Shown here: positions 40,308 through 49,615 of the stretch, piece after piece
Numbering within the stretch: the first letter of the stretch is position 1
How the letters are laid out: each line of letters begins with the position of its first letter
Origin: an uncultured Pelagibacteraceae bacterium
GTDB lineage: Bacteria; Pseudomonadota; Alphaproteobacteria; Pelagibacterales; Pelagibacteraceae
DNA length: 64,000 nucleotides
NCBI GenBank assembly: GCA_902595115.1
Contig: CACJOS010000003.1
Location: 1-64,000 of the forward strand
Direction of reading: 5' to 3'
Notes under the pieces: model-generated
Databases searched by the model: none
Seen by the model: the letters and a program-made list of their open reading frames with translations, nothing else
What the model was told of the DNA's origin: nothing
Program-made: the position numbers and the translations under genes

Positions 40308-40820
40308 ATGTTTTATGATTTAAAAGATAAAAAACCAAAAAACTCTGGCGAAAATTGGGTAGCCCCGAATGCAGTTGTAATAGGAGACGTAACTTTAGAA
40401 AAAAATACAAGTATATGGTTTAATGCAACTTTAAGAGGCGATTTAGAAAATATTCATATAGGCGAGGGATCAAATGTGCAAGATGGATGTGTACTTCATA
40501 CTGATCCAGGTTATCCCTTAAAGGTAGGAAAAAATGTTACAGTTGGCCATTTGGTTATGCTTCATGGGTGTTCAATAGGTGACAACAGTCTGATTGGAAT
40601 TGGAGCAGTTATTTTGAATAATGCTAAGATTGGAAAAAATTGTATAATTGGTGCAAAAGCATTAATTACTGAGAATAAAGTGATACCAGATAATTCACTT
40701 GTAATTGGATCGCCTGGCAAAGTAGTGAGAGAAGTTACAGAAGATGAAAAAATAGCAGTCTCAGAAAATACTAAACATTATCAAGATAATTGGAAAAAAT
40801 ACTCTAAGTCAATATTTTAG
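40308..40820 (+). CDS. Gamma-carbonic-anhydrase-family protein
   Basis: 170 aa left-handed beta-helix. FNATLRGDLENIHIGEGSNVQDGCVLHTD and VGHLVMLHGCSIGDNSLIGIGAVI give the three zinc His (VLHTD, GHLVMLHGC). Hexapeptide repeats run through the whole chain. Members hydrate CO2 or act as acetyltransferase-like proteins of unknown role. Followed 2 bp later by the methyltransferase gene. Confidence 0.9.
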   Translation: MFYDLKDKKPKNSGENWVAPNAVVIGDVTLEKNTSIWFNATLRGDLENIHIGEGSNVQDGCVLHTDPGYPLKVGKNVTVGHLVMLHGCSIGDNSLIGIGAVILNNAKIGKNCIIGAKALITENKVIPDNSLVIGSPGKVVREVTEDEKIAVSENTKHYQDNWKKYSKSIF

Positions 40821-40822
40821 AA

Positions 40823-41635
40823 ATGTCAGAAACTAAAAATCTCAAATCAGTTGCAGAGATTTATAAATCAGACAAAATTGAGCATGGATATATCGAGATT
40901 TATGAAAGTTATTTTGAAAAAATAAGAGACGAAAAGTTAAAAATATTTGAAATTGGAATAGCGGATGGAAAATCTTTATTAACTTGGGCTGATTATTTTA
41001 AAAACTCAACAATTATAGGTATAGATATTCATAAGATTAACCCTATAGAAAAAAAACTTAATAAAAATAATATAGAAATTCACCAAGGCTCTCAAAGTGA
41101 CAAATATTTTATTGAGGAACTAATTTCAAAATATAAAGAATTCGATATCATTATTGACGATGGAAGTCATTTGTCTAAAGACGTTAAAAAAAGCTTTGAG
41201 CTACTTTTCCCAGCATTAAAGGATAATGGATTGTATATTGTTGAAGATATGCAGACTAGCTATAACCATTTTTTTGGTGGCAATCCATTTGATCTAAAAT
41301 ATTCAAATTCACATATGAATTTTTTTAAAAATTTAACAGATAGATTAAATTATCAAGAAATAGCTAATCCTTTTTATATAAAAAATAAATATGATGGAAA
41401 AATTACAAATATTTCATTTTATCACAATATGGTTTTTATAAAAAAAGGTGAAAACAATCAATTAAGTAGAGAGGTGATTAACCATTCTTACGAAAATATG
41501 AAATTTAAAGAAAAATCAAACAGATCTGGAAACCATTTCAGATATTTTTTAAAATATAAAATTTTTTATAAATTTTTTACATTAATTTTGTATATTTATA
41601 ATTTATTAAAAAGAATACTTTTATTTAGATTCTAA
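40823..41635 (+). CDS. Class I SAM methyltransferase (CmcI-like)
   Basis: 270 aa. IYESYFEKIRDEKLKIFEIGIADGKSLLTWADYFKNSTIIGIDIH is the SAM-binding region; FDIIIDDGSHLSKDVKKSFELLFPALKDNGLYIVEDMQTSY closes the core. The last 30 residues are hydrophobic and basic and may be membrane-attached. Target unknown; the neighbours (glycosyltransferases) suggest a glycan or lipid. 2-bp gap after the gamma-CA gene. Confidence 0.82.
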   Translation: MSETKNLKSVAEIYKSDKIEHGYIEIYESYFEKIRDEKLKIFEIGIADGKSLLTWADYFKNSTIIGIDIHKINPIEKKLNKNNIEIHQGSQSDKYFIEELISKYKEFDIIIDDGSHLSKDVKKSFELLFPALKDNGLYIVEDMQTSYNHFFGGNPFDLKYSNSHMNFFKNLTDRLNYQEIANPFYIKNKYDGKITNISFYHNMVFIKKGENNQLSREVINHSYENMKFKEKSNRSGNHFRYFLKYKIFYKFFTLILYIYNLLKRILLFRF

Positions 41636-41653
41636 GCAATATAACAATATTCA

Positions 41654-42250
41654 ATGAAAAAAATATTTATTATTATAATTACAATATTATTCTTGCCATG
41701 TGTTGCTATAGCTAATGAAAGATTTATACCTTTAGAATTGTTCACAGGTGGTGAAATTAGAGATGACCAAGAAATAAGATATACCTCTGCAGACACCATC
41801 TTTGGTGAAAAACGTAGAAAGAAAATTGTTGGACCAATTGATTGGAAATATCCAGGTACTAATGAAATTATTAAAGTTTACAAGAGAACACAAAAAAATA
41901 AATCTGGCAAAGTAAGAAAAACACAATTATTTACTGTTACTAATGATGGTCAGTGTATGGGACGAGTTTACGATCAAAGAAGATCAGGAACTAAATATAT
42001 TAAAAATGGATGCAAGTTTCCCTTAGGTTTGTGGAAAAAAGGTGAAACCAGAACTTTTTCAGTTACAGACCGGGGAGCGAGAACTGTAGAATTGAAAATA
42101 TTGAGTTTAGGAAAAAAACAAACAAGTTGTGTTAAATATAATTGGAAATTGTTTGATGATGCAACAGGAAAAAAATTGGCGGACAATGACTATAAGTTTT
42201 GTAAAAAAAGAGCTATGACTAGTTTACTTATAAGAAAAATTAAAGACTAA
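41654..42250 (+). CDS. Exported protein of unknown function
   Basis: 198 aa with a signal peptide (MKKIFIIIITILFLPCVAIA). The mature part has four Cys (GQCMG, NGCKF, TSCVK, FCKKR), likely disulfide-linked in the periplasm, and basic segments. No family recognised. It overlaps the convergent PNPOx-like gene by 4 bp. Confidence 0.65.
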   Translation: MKKIFIIIITILFLPCVAIANERFIPLELFTGGEIRDDQEIRYTSADTIFGEKRRKKIVGPIDWKYPGTNEIIKVYKRTQKNKSGKVRKTQLFTVTNDGQCMGRVYDQRRSGTKYIKNGCKFPLGLWKKGETRTFSVTDRGARTVELKILSLGKKQTSCVKYNWKLFDDATGKKLADNDYKFCKKRAMTSLLIRKIKD

Positions 42251-42846
42251 GGAACTAGCCAAGCATTTTTGCTGTTTTCAAAGTCAAACTTAGCTCTTCT
42301 ATGACCTTTAGCTGCAAGATATAGCCATTCAATTGATTTAATTTTGCACTTAATAACAGTAAAGTTTTTATAACCTTCTTCACTTTGCTCCATTGAGTAA
42401 TCAAAATCTTCCAATTGGGATATCATACCCGAGGTTGGATTTTTTGAAATTGTACCTGGAGGACTATCAGTTAAATAGCATCTTCTACTTATGTGTTGAG
42501 TTTTTTTCCAAGATTCTTCTGTTGTAGAGTTTTGATTATTTATTTCACAATCTACTTTCACTCTTAATTGTATTTTCTCTTCCTTATCATAAAAAAGTAA
42601 TGATGCTTTGTTATTTTTTTTTAATATTTCCACCTTTAGTGACCTAAAATCGGTATGAAATTGTAATAAATTATTTTTTCTATCTGATTTTCTTAAAACA
42701 ACAATTCTACCGTCTATTTCATTCTGATTTGCACACATGAAAACAGGAATTCTGAAAGGAGAACTTCTGTTGGTCACAGCATCATCCAGCATAGACCAAT
42801 ACTTATTTTGAATTTCTACTAAATTTTCGTAGTATGCTGGTTGCAT
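42247..42846 (-). CDS. Pyridoxamine 5'-phosphate oxidase-like FMN protein
   Basis: 199 aa split-barrel flavin protein: RSSPFRIPVFMCANQNEIDGRIVVLRKSD, LLQFHTDFRSLKVEILKKNNKASLLFYD, and the C-terminal IEWLYLAAKGHRRAKFDFE, similar to the PNPOx/Alr4036 family. PNPOx-specific PLP use cannot be proved. 6 bp downstream of the HIBADH-like gene on the same strand. Confidence 0.82.
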   Translation of the reverse strand: MQPAYYENLVEIQNKYWSMLDDAVTNRSSPFRIPVFMCANQNEIDGRIVVLRKSDRKNNLLQFHTDFRSLKVEILKKNNKASLLFYDKEEKIQLRVKVDCEINNQNSTTEESWKKTQHISRRCYLTDSPPGTISKNPTSGMISQLEDFDYSMEQSEEGYKNFTVIKCKIKSIEWLYLAAKGHRRAKFDFENSKNAWLVP

Positions 42847-42852
42847 ACTTTT

Positions 42853-43722
42853 TTACTTCCTAAATCTTTTAATTAAACTTGATGTATCCCATCGGTTTCC
42901 ACCCATTCCTTGAATTTCACCATAATATTTATCTACTAGTTCTGTTACAGGTAATAGTGATCCATTATTTTTTGCCTCTTCCATTGCAATTTTTAAATCT
43001 TTTCTCATCCAATCAACTGCAAATCCAAAATCAAATTTGTCGTCAATCATTGTTTTAAATCTATTTTCCATTTGCCAGGATTGAGCCGCTCCTTTAGAAA
43101 TTACCTCGATTACGTCTTCCATATTTAATCCTGCTTTTATCCCAAAATTAATAGCTTCTGATAGCCCTTGAACTAATCCTGCAATACAAATTTGATTCAC
43201 CATTTTTGCCAACTGTCCATTTCCAGCTTTACCTAGTAATTTCATTTTTTTGCTATAACAGTCGATTTTATCTTTTGCTTTATCAAAATCTTTTTTATCT
43301 CCGCCTATCATAACTGTAAGAGCACCGTTTTCAGCACCAGCTTGACCACCTGATACTGGAGCATCTAATGCACCAAATCCAGTTTTCTTTGCATATTCAT
43401 AAATTTCCTTTGCAATTGTCGCGGACGCTGTTGTGTTATCAACATAAATCGCTCCCTTTTTAATTGTCTTAAATACACCATTGTCACCAAAGGTAACTTC
43501 TCTTAAATCATTATCATTTCCTACGCAGGTAAAAATATATTCTGCATCTTTTGCGGCTTCTGCCGGAGTTTTAGCCATTTTGCCTTTGAATTCTTTTATC
43601 CATTTTTCTGCTTTTGACTGTGTTCTGTTAAAAACAGTTACATTGTGTCCGCCTTTTGATATATATCCAGCCATTGGATAACCCATTACACCAAGACCTA
43701 TGAAAGCAACATTACAAGTCAT
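42853..43722 (-). CDS. 3-hydroxyisobutyrate dehydrogenase-family oxidoreductase
   Basis: 289 aa beta-hydroxyacid dehydrogenase. VAFIGLGVMGYPMAGYISKGGHNVTVFNRT (NAD site), DAPVSGGQAGAENGALTVMIGG (substrate site), and KAGNGQLAKMVNQICIAGLVQGLSEAI with the catalytic Lys. Substrates in this family include hydroxyisobutyrate, tartronate semialdehyde and related acids. Divergent from the MFS gene across 8 bp. Confidence 0.85.
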   Translation of the reverse strand: MTCNVAFIGLGVMGYPMAGYISKGGHNVTVFNRTQSKAEKWIKEFKGKMAKTPAEAAKDAEYIFTCVGNDNDLREVTFGDNGVFKTIKKGAIYVDNTTASATIAKEIYEYAKKTGFGALDAPVSGGQAGAENGALTVMIGGDKKDFDKAKDKIDCYSKKMKLLGKAGNGQLAKMVNQICIAGLVQGLSEAINFGIKAGLNMEDVIEVISKGAAQSWQMENRFKTMIDDKFDFGFAVDWMRKDLKIAMEEAKNNGSLLPVTELVDKYYGEIQGMGGNRWDTSSLIKRFRK

Positions 43723-43730
43723 AATTTTTT

Positions 43731-44939
43731 ATGTTTAAAAGTTTAAGTATAAAAGTAATTTTATTTGGTTTCATCTTTACATTTTTTTCAAGTTTTGGAC
43801 AGAGTTTTTTTCTTGGCTTATTCAATTCAAGTATTAGAGATACACTTTCGATTAGTCATGGACAATTTGGCTCAATATATGCAGCAGCAACATTGATTAG
43901 CAGTTTAATTCTAGTTTGGTTTGGAAAAAAAATTGATGATATAAATATTCTCAAATTTTCTTACATAGTAATATTTTTATTAGCATTTTCTTGTTTTTTC
44001 TTTTCAAAGATATCTTCAATTTATATTTTATTCTTTGCAATTCTCTTTATGAGATTTTCAGGTCAAGGTATGATGTCTCATACAGCTTCGACAACTATTT
44101 CGAGATTTTTTACTAAGTCTCGAGGAAAAGCATTAAGTACTTCGTGGTTTGGTTTATCAACATCAGAATTTATTTTACCTGTACTAATTATTTATCTTTT
44201 AACAATTTATGAATGGAGACATATTTGGATAACAATATCATTAATAGTAATTTTATTTTTACCAATTGCCTCATTTATTTTAGTGAAAAATTTAAATTTA
44301 GAATCAAGAGAGACTGAACAAGAAAAAAATAAACCTAGTAAAAAAATTAAAGATTGGAAAAGAATAGAAGTTTTAAAAGATTATAGATTTTATATTATAA
44401 GTGCAAATATGCTTGCTATGCCATGGATCGCTACAGGTACTTTCGTTTACCAATCTTTCATCCTGGAGTCAAAAAATTGGGGACCTTATGTTATAGCACA
44501 GTCATTCATGGTTTATTCATTAATGTCTGTAGTCACTTTATTTATATCTGGATTTTTAATTGATAAATTTACTAGTAGAAAAATATTAATATATATGAAT
44601 ATCCCTCTTCTTTTAGCAACACTAGTTATCATTTATTACGATGATCCATTTACAGCATTTATCTTTTTAGGTTTAATTGGTATCTCAAATGGATTTGCAA
44701 ACGTTTTAGGATCTTCAACTTGGGCAGAGATTTATGGTGTTAAGCATATTGGATCGATTAAAGCATTAACAACTGCATTGATGGTATTTTCTACTGCTTT
44801 TGGAACAGCTTTTTTTGGTATTTTAATTGATAATGGTTTTTCGATTGAAGAAATTGCTGTAATATCCGGAGTTTATATATCTTTATCTTTGATTATGCTT
44901 TTTATAATCAGATCTAAATTGAACCCAGTTCCAGTTTAG
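43731..44939 (+). CDS. MFS transporter
   Basis: 402 aa with 12 predicted helices; signature-like loops VWFGKKIDD and FSGFLIDKFTSRKIL type elements (ISGFLIDKFTSRKILIYM) in each half. Resembles the organic-acid group. Divergent from the HIBADH-like gene across 8 bp, so it may transport that enzyme's substrate. Followed 42 bp later by rpoZ. Confidence 0.85.
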   Translation: MFKSLSIKVILFGFIFTFFSSFGQSFFLGLFNSSIRDTLSISHGQFGSIYAAATLISSLILVWFGKKIDDINILKFSYIVIFLLAFSCFFFSKISSIYILFFAILFMRFSGQGMMSHTASTTISRFFTKSRGKALSTSWFGLSTSEFILPVLIIYLLTIYEWRHIWITISLIVILFLPIASFILVKNLNLESRETEQEKNKPSKKIKDWKRIEVLKDYRFYIISANMLAMPWIATGTFVYQSFILESKNWGPYVIAQSFMVYSLMSVVTLFISGFLIDKFTSRKILIYMNIPLLLATLVIIYYDDPFTAFIFLGLIGISNGFANVLGSSTWAEIYGVKHIGSIKALTTALMVFSTAFGTAFFGILIDNGFSIEEIAVISGVYISLSLIMLFIIRSKLNPVPV

Positions 44940-44981
44940 AAATATCTTGATTTTATTTATCAGCAGGTATAAATACCTCGC

Positions 44982-45491
44982 ATGGCTAGGGTTACTGTTG
45001 AAGATTGCGTAGATAAAGTTGAAAGTCCTTACGAATTAGTTTTGGTTGCTAAAGAAAGAACAACTCAATTAAATTCAGGTGTTGAACCAACTGTAAGCAT
45101 AGATAACGACAAAAATACTGTAATTTCGTTAAGGGAAATAGCTGACGAAAATATTAAAGTTCCAGATTTAATTGAAAGCGCTGTTTATAAATTGAGAAAA
45201 CACGTTGAGCAGATAGATGATAATCTTTCTGAGGACGAAGATATAGGAGATGATTTTGAAAATTTATATAAAGGAGAAATCTCAAAAAGTGGTACTCCGA
45301 TATTACCATCAAAAAGAGCCAGAAAAATTCCTGAAAAAACTCAAGTTTTTTCAAAAGAAGATATAGCAGAGAGTTCTCCAACTCAACCAACTGAGCAATC
45401 AGAACCATCTGGTGAAACTGATGATGCTTCTATAGAAGATTTAAAAGAACAAGAGAATAAAGAACCTAGCGAAGATACTACTCAGAGTTAA
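44982..45491 (+). CDS. rpoZ: RNA polymerase omega subunit with long acidic tail
   Basis: 169 aa. The first 75 residues are omega: [33 protein letters not shown] and [14 protein letters not shown]. After residue 80 the chain becomes low-complexity and acidic (Glu/Asp/Ser/Pro), about twice the length of E. coli RpoZ. The tail probably stays disordered. Its stop overlaps the convergent CoA-transferase stop by 4 bp. Confidence 0.9.
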   Translation: MARVTVEDCVDKVESPYELVLVAKERTTQLNSGVEPTVSIDNDKNTVISLREIADENIKVPDLIESAVYKLRKHVEQIDDNLSEDEDIGDDFENLYKGEISKSGTPILPSKRARKIPEKTQVFSKEDIAESSPTQPTEQSEPSGETDDASIEDLKEQENKEPSEDTTQS

Positions 45492-46633
45492 TTACAAAAC
45501 TCTTTAATAATTTTTTCCCGATGCTCATCTAAGTCAGGTATATCTCCTCTTTTAGTTTCGTCTTTATAAGAAGACATTTTAATCGGATTACCGGCTGTTT
45601 TAAAATCACCAACAACTTTATGAAAGGTATTGACTATCATATTCCTAGACTTTACCTGAGGATTTTCAACAGCATCTTTAATATTAAAAATTGGACCACA
45701 TGGAATTTTATCTTTCTCCATTTTCTTTATCCATTCTTTTGTATTATGCGACTTAAGTTTTTCTTCCATAATAGATTTCAGTTCGTTCATATTCTCGCAT
45801 CGTGATGAATTGTTTTTAAATTTTTCATCCTTAGGTAAATCATTCAAGCTAAGAACGTTACACAATTTTTCAAAAAGCTTATCATTTCCAGCTGCAATAA
45901 TTATGTAACTATCTTTAGTTTTAAATGCTTCAAAGGGAGCAATTGATGGATGACGAGACCCCATTGGCTTTGGTATCTCGTTTTTTGATAAATAACGTGC
46001 TATTGCATTTTCTAAAATTGCAATTTGACAATCAAGCATCGAAACATCTATGAACATTCCTTTACCTGTTTTTTCCCTATCATAAAGCGCAGCATTTATT
46101 CCAATTGTTGTAAATAATGCGGCTGTAATATCTCCTATAGAAGTCCCAACTCTTGTTGGTTCTGAGTTTGGTTGTCCAGTAACACTCATAAGTCCACCCA
46201 TTCCTTGAACCACCATATCGTAAGCTGGTAATTCTTTTAATGGTCCAGTTTGACCAAAACCAGATGCAGAAGCATAAATTAATTTTGGAAATTTCTTGCA
46301 CATATCTTTCCAACCAAAACCCCATTTTTCTAATGTTCCAGGCTTGAAATTCTCAACAAGGATATCTGCTTTACTTAATATATTTAAAAATATTTTTTTA
46401 TCTTCTTCATCTTTTAAATTTAAAGCAATACTTTCTTTTCCTCTGTTTAATGACATGAAATAAGCTGAATTATCTTTTACAAAAGGACCAAATTTTCTAG
46501 AGTCATCACCAATTCCTGGTGCTTCTACTTTTATTACTCTCGCACCCATATCTGAGAGCATCATTGTACAATAAGGACCCACTAATACTCTTGTTAAATC
46601 AACAACTAGCAAGTTTTTTAAAGGTCCATCCAT
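45488..46633 (-). CDS. Class III CoA-transferase (Frc/CaiB family)
   Basis: 381 aa. [51 protein letters not shown], and [30 protein letters not shown] with the catalytic Asp of the family, then [21 protein letters not shown]. Moves CoA between carboxylic acids. Divergent from the TRAP binding-protein gene across 94 bp; the TRAP substrate may be the acid that becomes activated, which is inferred. Confidence 0.92.
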   Translation of the reverse strand: MDGPLKNLLVVDLTRVLVGPYCTMMLSDMGARVIKVEAPGIGDDSRKFGPFVKDNSAYFMSLNRGKESIALNLKDEEDKKIFLNILSKADILVENFKPGTLEKWGFGWKDMCKKFPKLIYASASGFGQTGPLKELPAYDMVVQGMGGLMSVTGQPNSEPTRVGTSIGDITAALFTTIGINAALYDREKTGKGMFIDVSMLDCQIAILENAIARYLSKNEIPKPMGSRHPSIAPFEAFKTKDSYIIIAAGNDKLFEKLCNVLSLNDLPKDEKFKNNSSRCENMNELKSIMEEKLKSHNTKEWIKKMEKDKIPCGPIFNIKDAVENPQVKSRNMIVNTFHKVVGDFKTAGNPIKMSSYKDETKRGDIPDLDEHREKIIKEFCN

Positions 46634-46727
46634 AAATTAACAATATATATGAGTTAATAGCGAACTTGACTCTTAATCATATCTTATCTTTAATACACTC
46701 TTTTTAATAACTAAAGAAGGGGAAAAA

Positions 46728-47738
46728 ATGTTTAAAAAAATATCTTTATTTTTAACTTCATTAGTATTTGTCTTTACTACAATTGGATCGGCTTCTGCGG
46801 TTACATTAAAAGCAAGTCATCAATGGCCAGGTACGCCGAGAGCGGATGGTTCTTATGATCCAAGACACGAAATGGTGCAGATAATTGCTGATGAAATGAA
46901 AAAAGCAAATGTAGGGGTAGATATAAGAATTTATCCTGCAAAATCACTTTACAAACCTAAAGAACAGTGGAAACCAATGACAACTGGTCAATTGGATATT
47001 TCTGCTTTTCCATTAGCGTATGCATCTAAGTTTCATCCAGAATTTGATGCAACTTTAATGCCAGGAACAGTTAAAAATCATGATCATGCATTGAGATTTA
47101 ATAAAGGTCCAATGATGACCGAGATTAAAAAAATTATTAATGATGCTGGCGTAGTTGTATTATCTGATGCTTGGTTAGGTGGAGGTTTTGCATCTAAATC
47201 AAAATGCATTAAAAATCCTAGTGATGCTAAAGGACAAGTTATGAGAGCAGCTGGTAAAGCATTTAACCAAATGTTAGAGGCAGCTGGTGCAGGTATACAA
47301 AGTATGCCATCATCTGAAATTTATACTGGTCTTCAAACTGGAGTACTTACTGGTGCAAATACAAGTTCAGGAAGTTTTGTAAGTTATAAGATTTATGAAC
47401 AAGTAACTTGCGCAACTCCTCCAGGTAAGTTTGGATTATGGTTTATGTACGAGCCAATTTTAATGTCAAAAATGAGTTTCGATAAATTAAACTCTAAACA
47501 ACAAGATGCTTTAATGAAAGCTGGAAAAGTTGCAGAAAAATATATGACTGCTCAAGTCGAAAATTTAGATAAAAAATTTGAAGACGCTTACAAAGCAGCA
47601 GGTGTAAAATTAGTATATATGAATGCAAAAGATCATGCAGCTTGGGTAGAGATTGCAAAAAAATCTTCTCATAAAGCATTTGCTGAAAAAGTTCCAGGTG
47701 GCGACAAGCTAATGGAAATGGCTTTATCAGTTAAGTAA
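46728..47738 (+). CDS. dctP: TRAP transporter substrate-binding protein
   Basis: 336 aa with signal peptide (MFKKISLFLTSLVFVFTTIGSASA) and the DctP fold: LKASHQWPGTPR, VDIRIYPAKSLYKPKEQWKPMTTGQLDISAFPL, GQVMRAAGKAFNQMLEAAGAGIQSMPSSEIYTGLQTGVLTGANT (with the conserved Arg for the carboxylate). Strong Shine-Dalgarno AAGGGGAAAAAA-ATG. Ligand not readable; carboxylic acids are usual. A terminator separates it from dctQ. Confidence 0.92.
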   Translation: MFKKISLFLTSLVFVFTTIGSASAVTLKASHQWPGTPRADGSYDPRHEMVQIIADEMKKANVGVDIRIYPAKSLYKPKEQWKPMTTGQLDISAFPLAYASKFHPEFDATLMPGTVKNHDHALRFNKGPMMTEIKKIINDAGVVVLSDAWLGGGFASKSKCIKNPSDAKGQVMRAAGKAFNQMLEAAGAGIQSMPSSEIYTGLQTGVLTGANTSSGSFVSYKIYEQVTCATPPGKFGLWFMYEPILMSKMSFDKLNSKQQDALMKAGKVAEKYMTAQVENLDKKFEDAYKAAGVKLVYMNAKDHAAWVEIAKKSSHKAFAEKVPGGDKLMEMALSVK

Positions 47739-47755
47739 AAAAATATATAAAGAAG

Positions 47756-47789
47756 AACCCCTATTTAATTTTAAATAGGGGTTTTTTTT
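47756..47789 (+). terminator. Attenuator-like terminator between dctP and dctQ
   Basis: AACCCCTATTTAA pairs perfectly with TTAAATAGGGGTT around a 2-nt loop (13 bp), followed by eight T through 47789. The dctQ ATG starts at 47790, immediately after the T run. The AGGGG in the 3' arm is the only Shine-Dalgarno-like sequence for dctQ, so the hairpin could limit both transcription and translation. Confidence 0.92.
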
Positions 47790-48284
47790 ATGAAGAAAAA
47801 GTATTTAAAGTTTTGTGATCTTATCGCACAGGCCTGTGGAGCGTTTGCTGTATTAGCATTATTATTATCTATTTTGGTTATTGTTGAATTAGTATTTGAA
47901 AGATACTTTTTTCAAAGAGCGATTACTTGGCAAACAGAATTAGTAACAATGCTTTTGGTTGCATCAACATTTATTGGTAGTGCATACGTGTTAAGTGAAA
48001 AAGCACATGTTAGTATGGAATGGATATATGATTTTTTATCTAATAAAAATATTATTAGATTAAAAATCTTTACATCGTTTTTAAGCCTACTTTTCTTCTT
48101 AATACTATTTTATTTTGGATTTTTAATGGTTGAAGAAGCATTTACAAAGAATTATTCAACAGGAACTGTTTGGGATCCTCCACTTTGGATACCGTATTCT
48201 TCAATGATGATTGGAGCTATTCTAATGATACTTCAATACATAGCAGAAATTATAAAATTAGTTGATGATAAGGATTATAAATAA
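47790..48284 (+). CDS. dctQ: TRAP transporter small membrane subunit
   Basis: 164 aa, four helices: GAFAVLALLLSILVIVELVFERYFF, TWQTELVTMLLVASTFIGSAYVLSEKAHVSMEW (the typical DctQ segment), LFFLILFYFGFLMV, and the last IPYSSMMIGAILMILQYI. The start directly follows the terminator T run. Its stop overlaps dctM by 1 bp. Confidence 0.9.
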   Translation: MKKKYLKFCDLIAQACGAFAVLALLLSILVIVELVFERYFFQRAITWQTELVTMLLVASTFIGSAYVLSEKAHVSMEWIYDFLSNKNIIRLKIFTSFLSLLFFLILFYFGFLMVEEAFTKNYSTGTVWDPPLWIPYSSMMIGAILMILQYIAEIIKLVDDKDYK

Positions 48285-49615
48285 TGGATCCACTAATAAT
48301 AGCATTGATCGTTGCGGTTTTTACTTTGATAGTTCTATTTTCAGGAATCCCAATTGCTTTTGGTTTGAGTTTCGTTTCGATAGCATTACTTGTTTCTTTT
48401 GAAGGTTTCCAAATGTTAGATGTTTTTGCTGAAACATTCTATGCAGGTCTTAATTCCTTCGTATTACTTTCAATACCAATGTTTATTTTAATGGGAATGG
48501 CGGTAGCTAATTCACCAGCAGGTAAAGATTTATATATTGGTTTAGATAGATGGTTATGGAGAGTTCCAGGTGGATTAGTTATTTCTAACATTGGTGCGTG
48601 TTCTATTTTTGCAGCTTTAAGCGGATCAAGCCCAGCAACTTGTGCAGCTATAGGAACAATGGGAATACCCGAAATGCGAAAGAGAGGATATTCAGACCAA
48701 ATTGCTACAGGCACTATTGCAGCTGGAGGAACATTAGGAGTTTTAATTCCACCAAGTATAGTTCTTATTGTTTATGGAATAGCCACTGGTACTTCAATCG
48801 GAAGATTATTTTTATGTGGTTTAATTCCAGGTTTCATGCTAGCGGGCATGTTTGCAATATGGGCATTAATCCATAGTTACTTTATTGATAAAGATGCAGC
48901 TAAAGCTTTAAAGAATAGAAAGCGTCCAACACTAAAAGAAAAACTTGAAGTGCTACCGAGGATTTTTCCTTTTTTAGCAATTATTGCTGGAGTTTTGTAT
49001 GTTTTATATGGAGGAGTAGCCACTCCGTCGGAAGCTTCAGGAGTTGGAGCATTCTTGGTTTTTGTGATGATAGCAGTTGTTTATAAAATTTATCAACCAA
49101 AAAAAATATGGAATATAGTTAAAGTTTCAATGAAAGAAAGTGTAATGATAATGTTCATCATCGCAGCCTCTTATCTTTTTGCATTTACTCTCTCACAACT
49201 TTATGTAACTCAATCTTTAGCTCAGAGCATGGTAGAGTTAAGTTCAAATAAATGGGTTATTTTTATTTTAATAAATATTTTTCTTTTAATAGCTGGTTTC
49301 TTTTTACCTCCTGTTGCAGTAATTGTAATGACCTCAGCAATATTATTGCCAGTAATTACCACTCTTGGCTTTGATCCTTATTGGTTTGCAATAGTATTTA
49401 CAATTAATATGGAGATAGGTTTAATTACTCCACCAGTAGGTCTTAATCTATATATAATTAAAGGTATTACTCCCGATGTTAGCTTGAAAGAAATTTTAAA
49501 AGGATCGGTGCCTTTTATGATAATAATGGCTTTAGCAATTCTAATACTATGTATTTTTCCAGAAATTGTTACGTGGTTACCTGATAAAGTAATGGGTAAA
49601 GCTCTTGGATATTAA
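48284..49615 (+). CDS. dctM: TRAP transporter large membrane subunit
   Basis: 443 aa, 12 helices. FGLSFVSIALLVSFEG, SIPMFILMGMAVANSPAGKDLYIGLDRWLWRVPGGLVISNIGACSIFAALSGSSPATCAAIGTMGIPEMRKRGY, GGTLGVLIPPSIVLIVYGIATGTSIGRLFL are the DctM hallmark segments. Sodium-driven translocation channel. Its end overlaps dusA. Confidence 0.95.
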   Translation: MDPLIIALIVAVFTLIVLFSGIPIAFGLSFVSIALLVSFEGFQMLDVFAETFYAGLNSFVLLSIPMFILMGMAVANSPAGKDLYIGLDRWLWRVPGGLVISNIGACSIFAALSGSSPATCAAIGTMGIPEMRKRGYSDQIATGTIAAGGTLGVLIPPSIVLIVYGIATGTSIGRLFLCGLIPGFMLAGMFAIWALIHSYFIDKDAAKALKNRKRPTLKEKLEVLPRIFPFLAIIAGVLYVLYGGVATPSEASGVGAFLVFVMIAVVYKIYQPKKIWNIVKVSMKESVMIMFIIAASYLFAFTLSQLYVTQSLAQSMVELSSNKWVIFILINIFLLIAGFFLPPVAVIVMTSAILLPVITTLGFDPYWFAIVFTINMEIGLITPPVGLNLYIIKGITPDVSLKEILKGSVPFMIIMALAILILCIFPEIVTWLPDKVMGKALGY

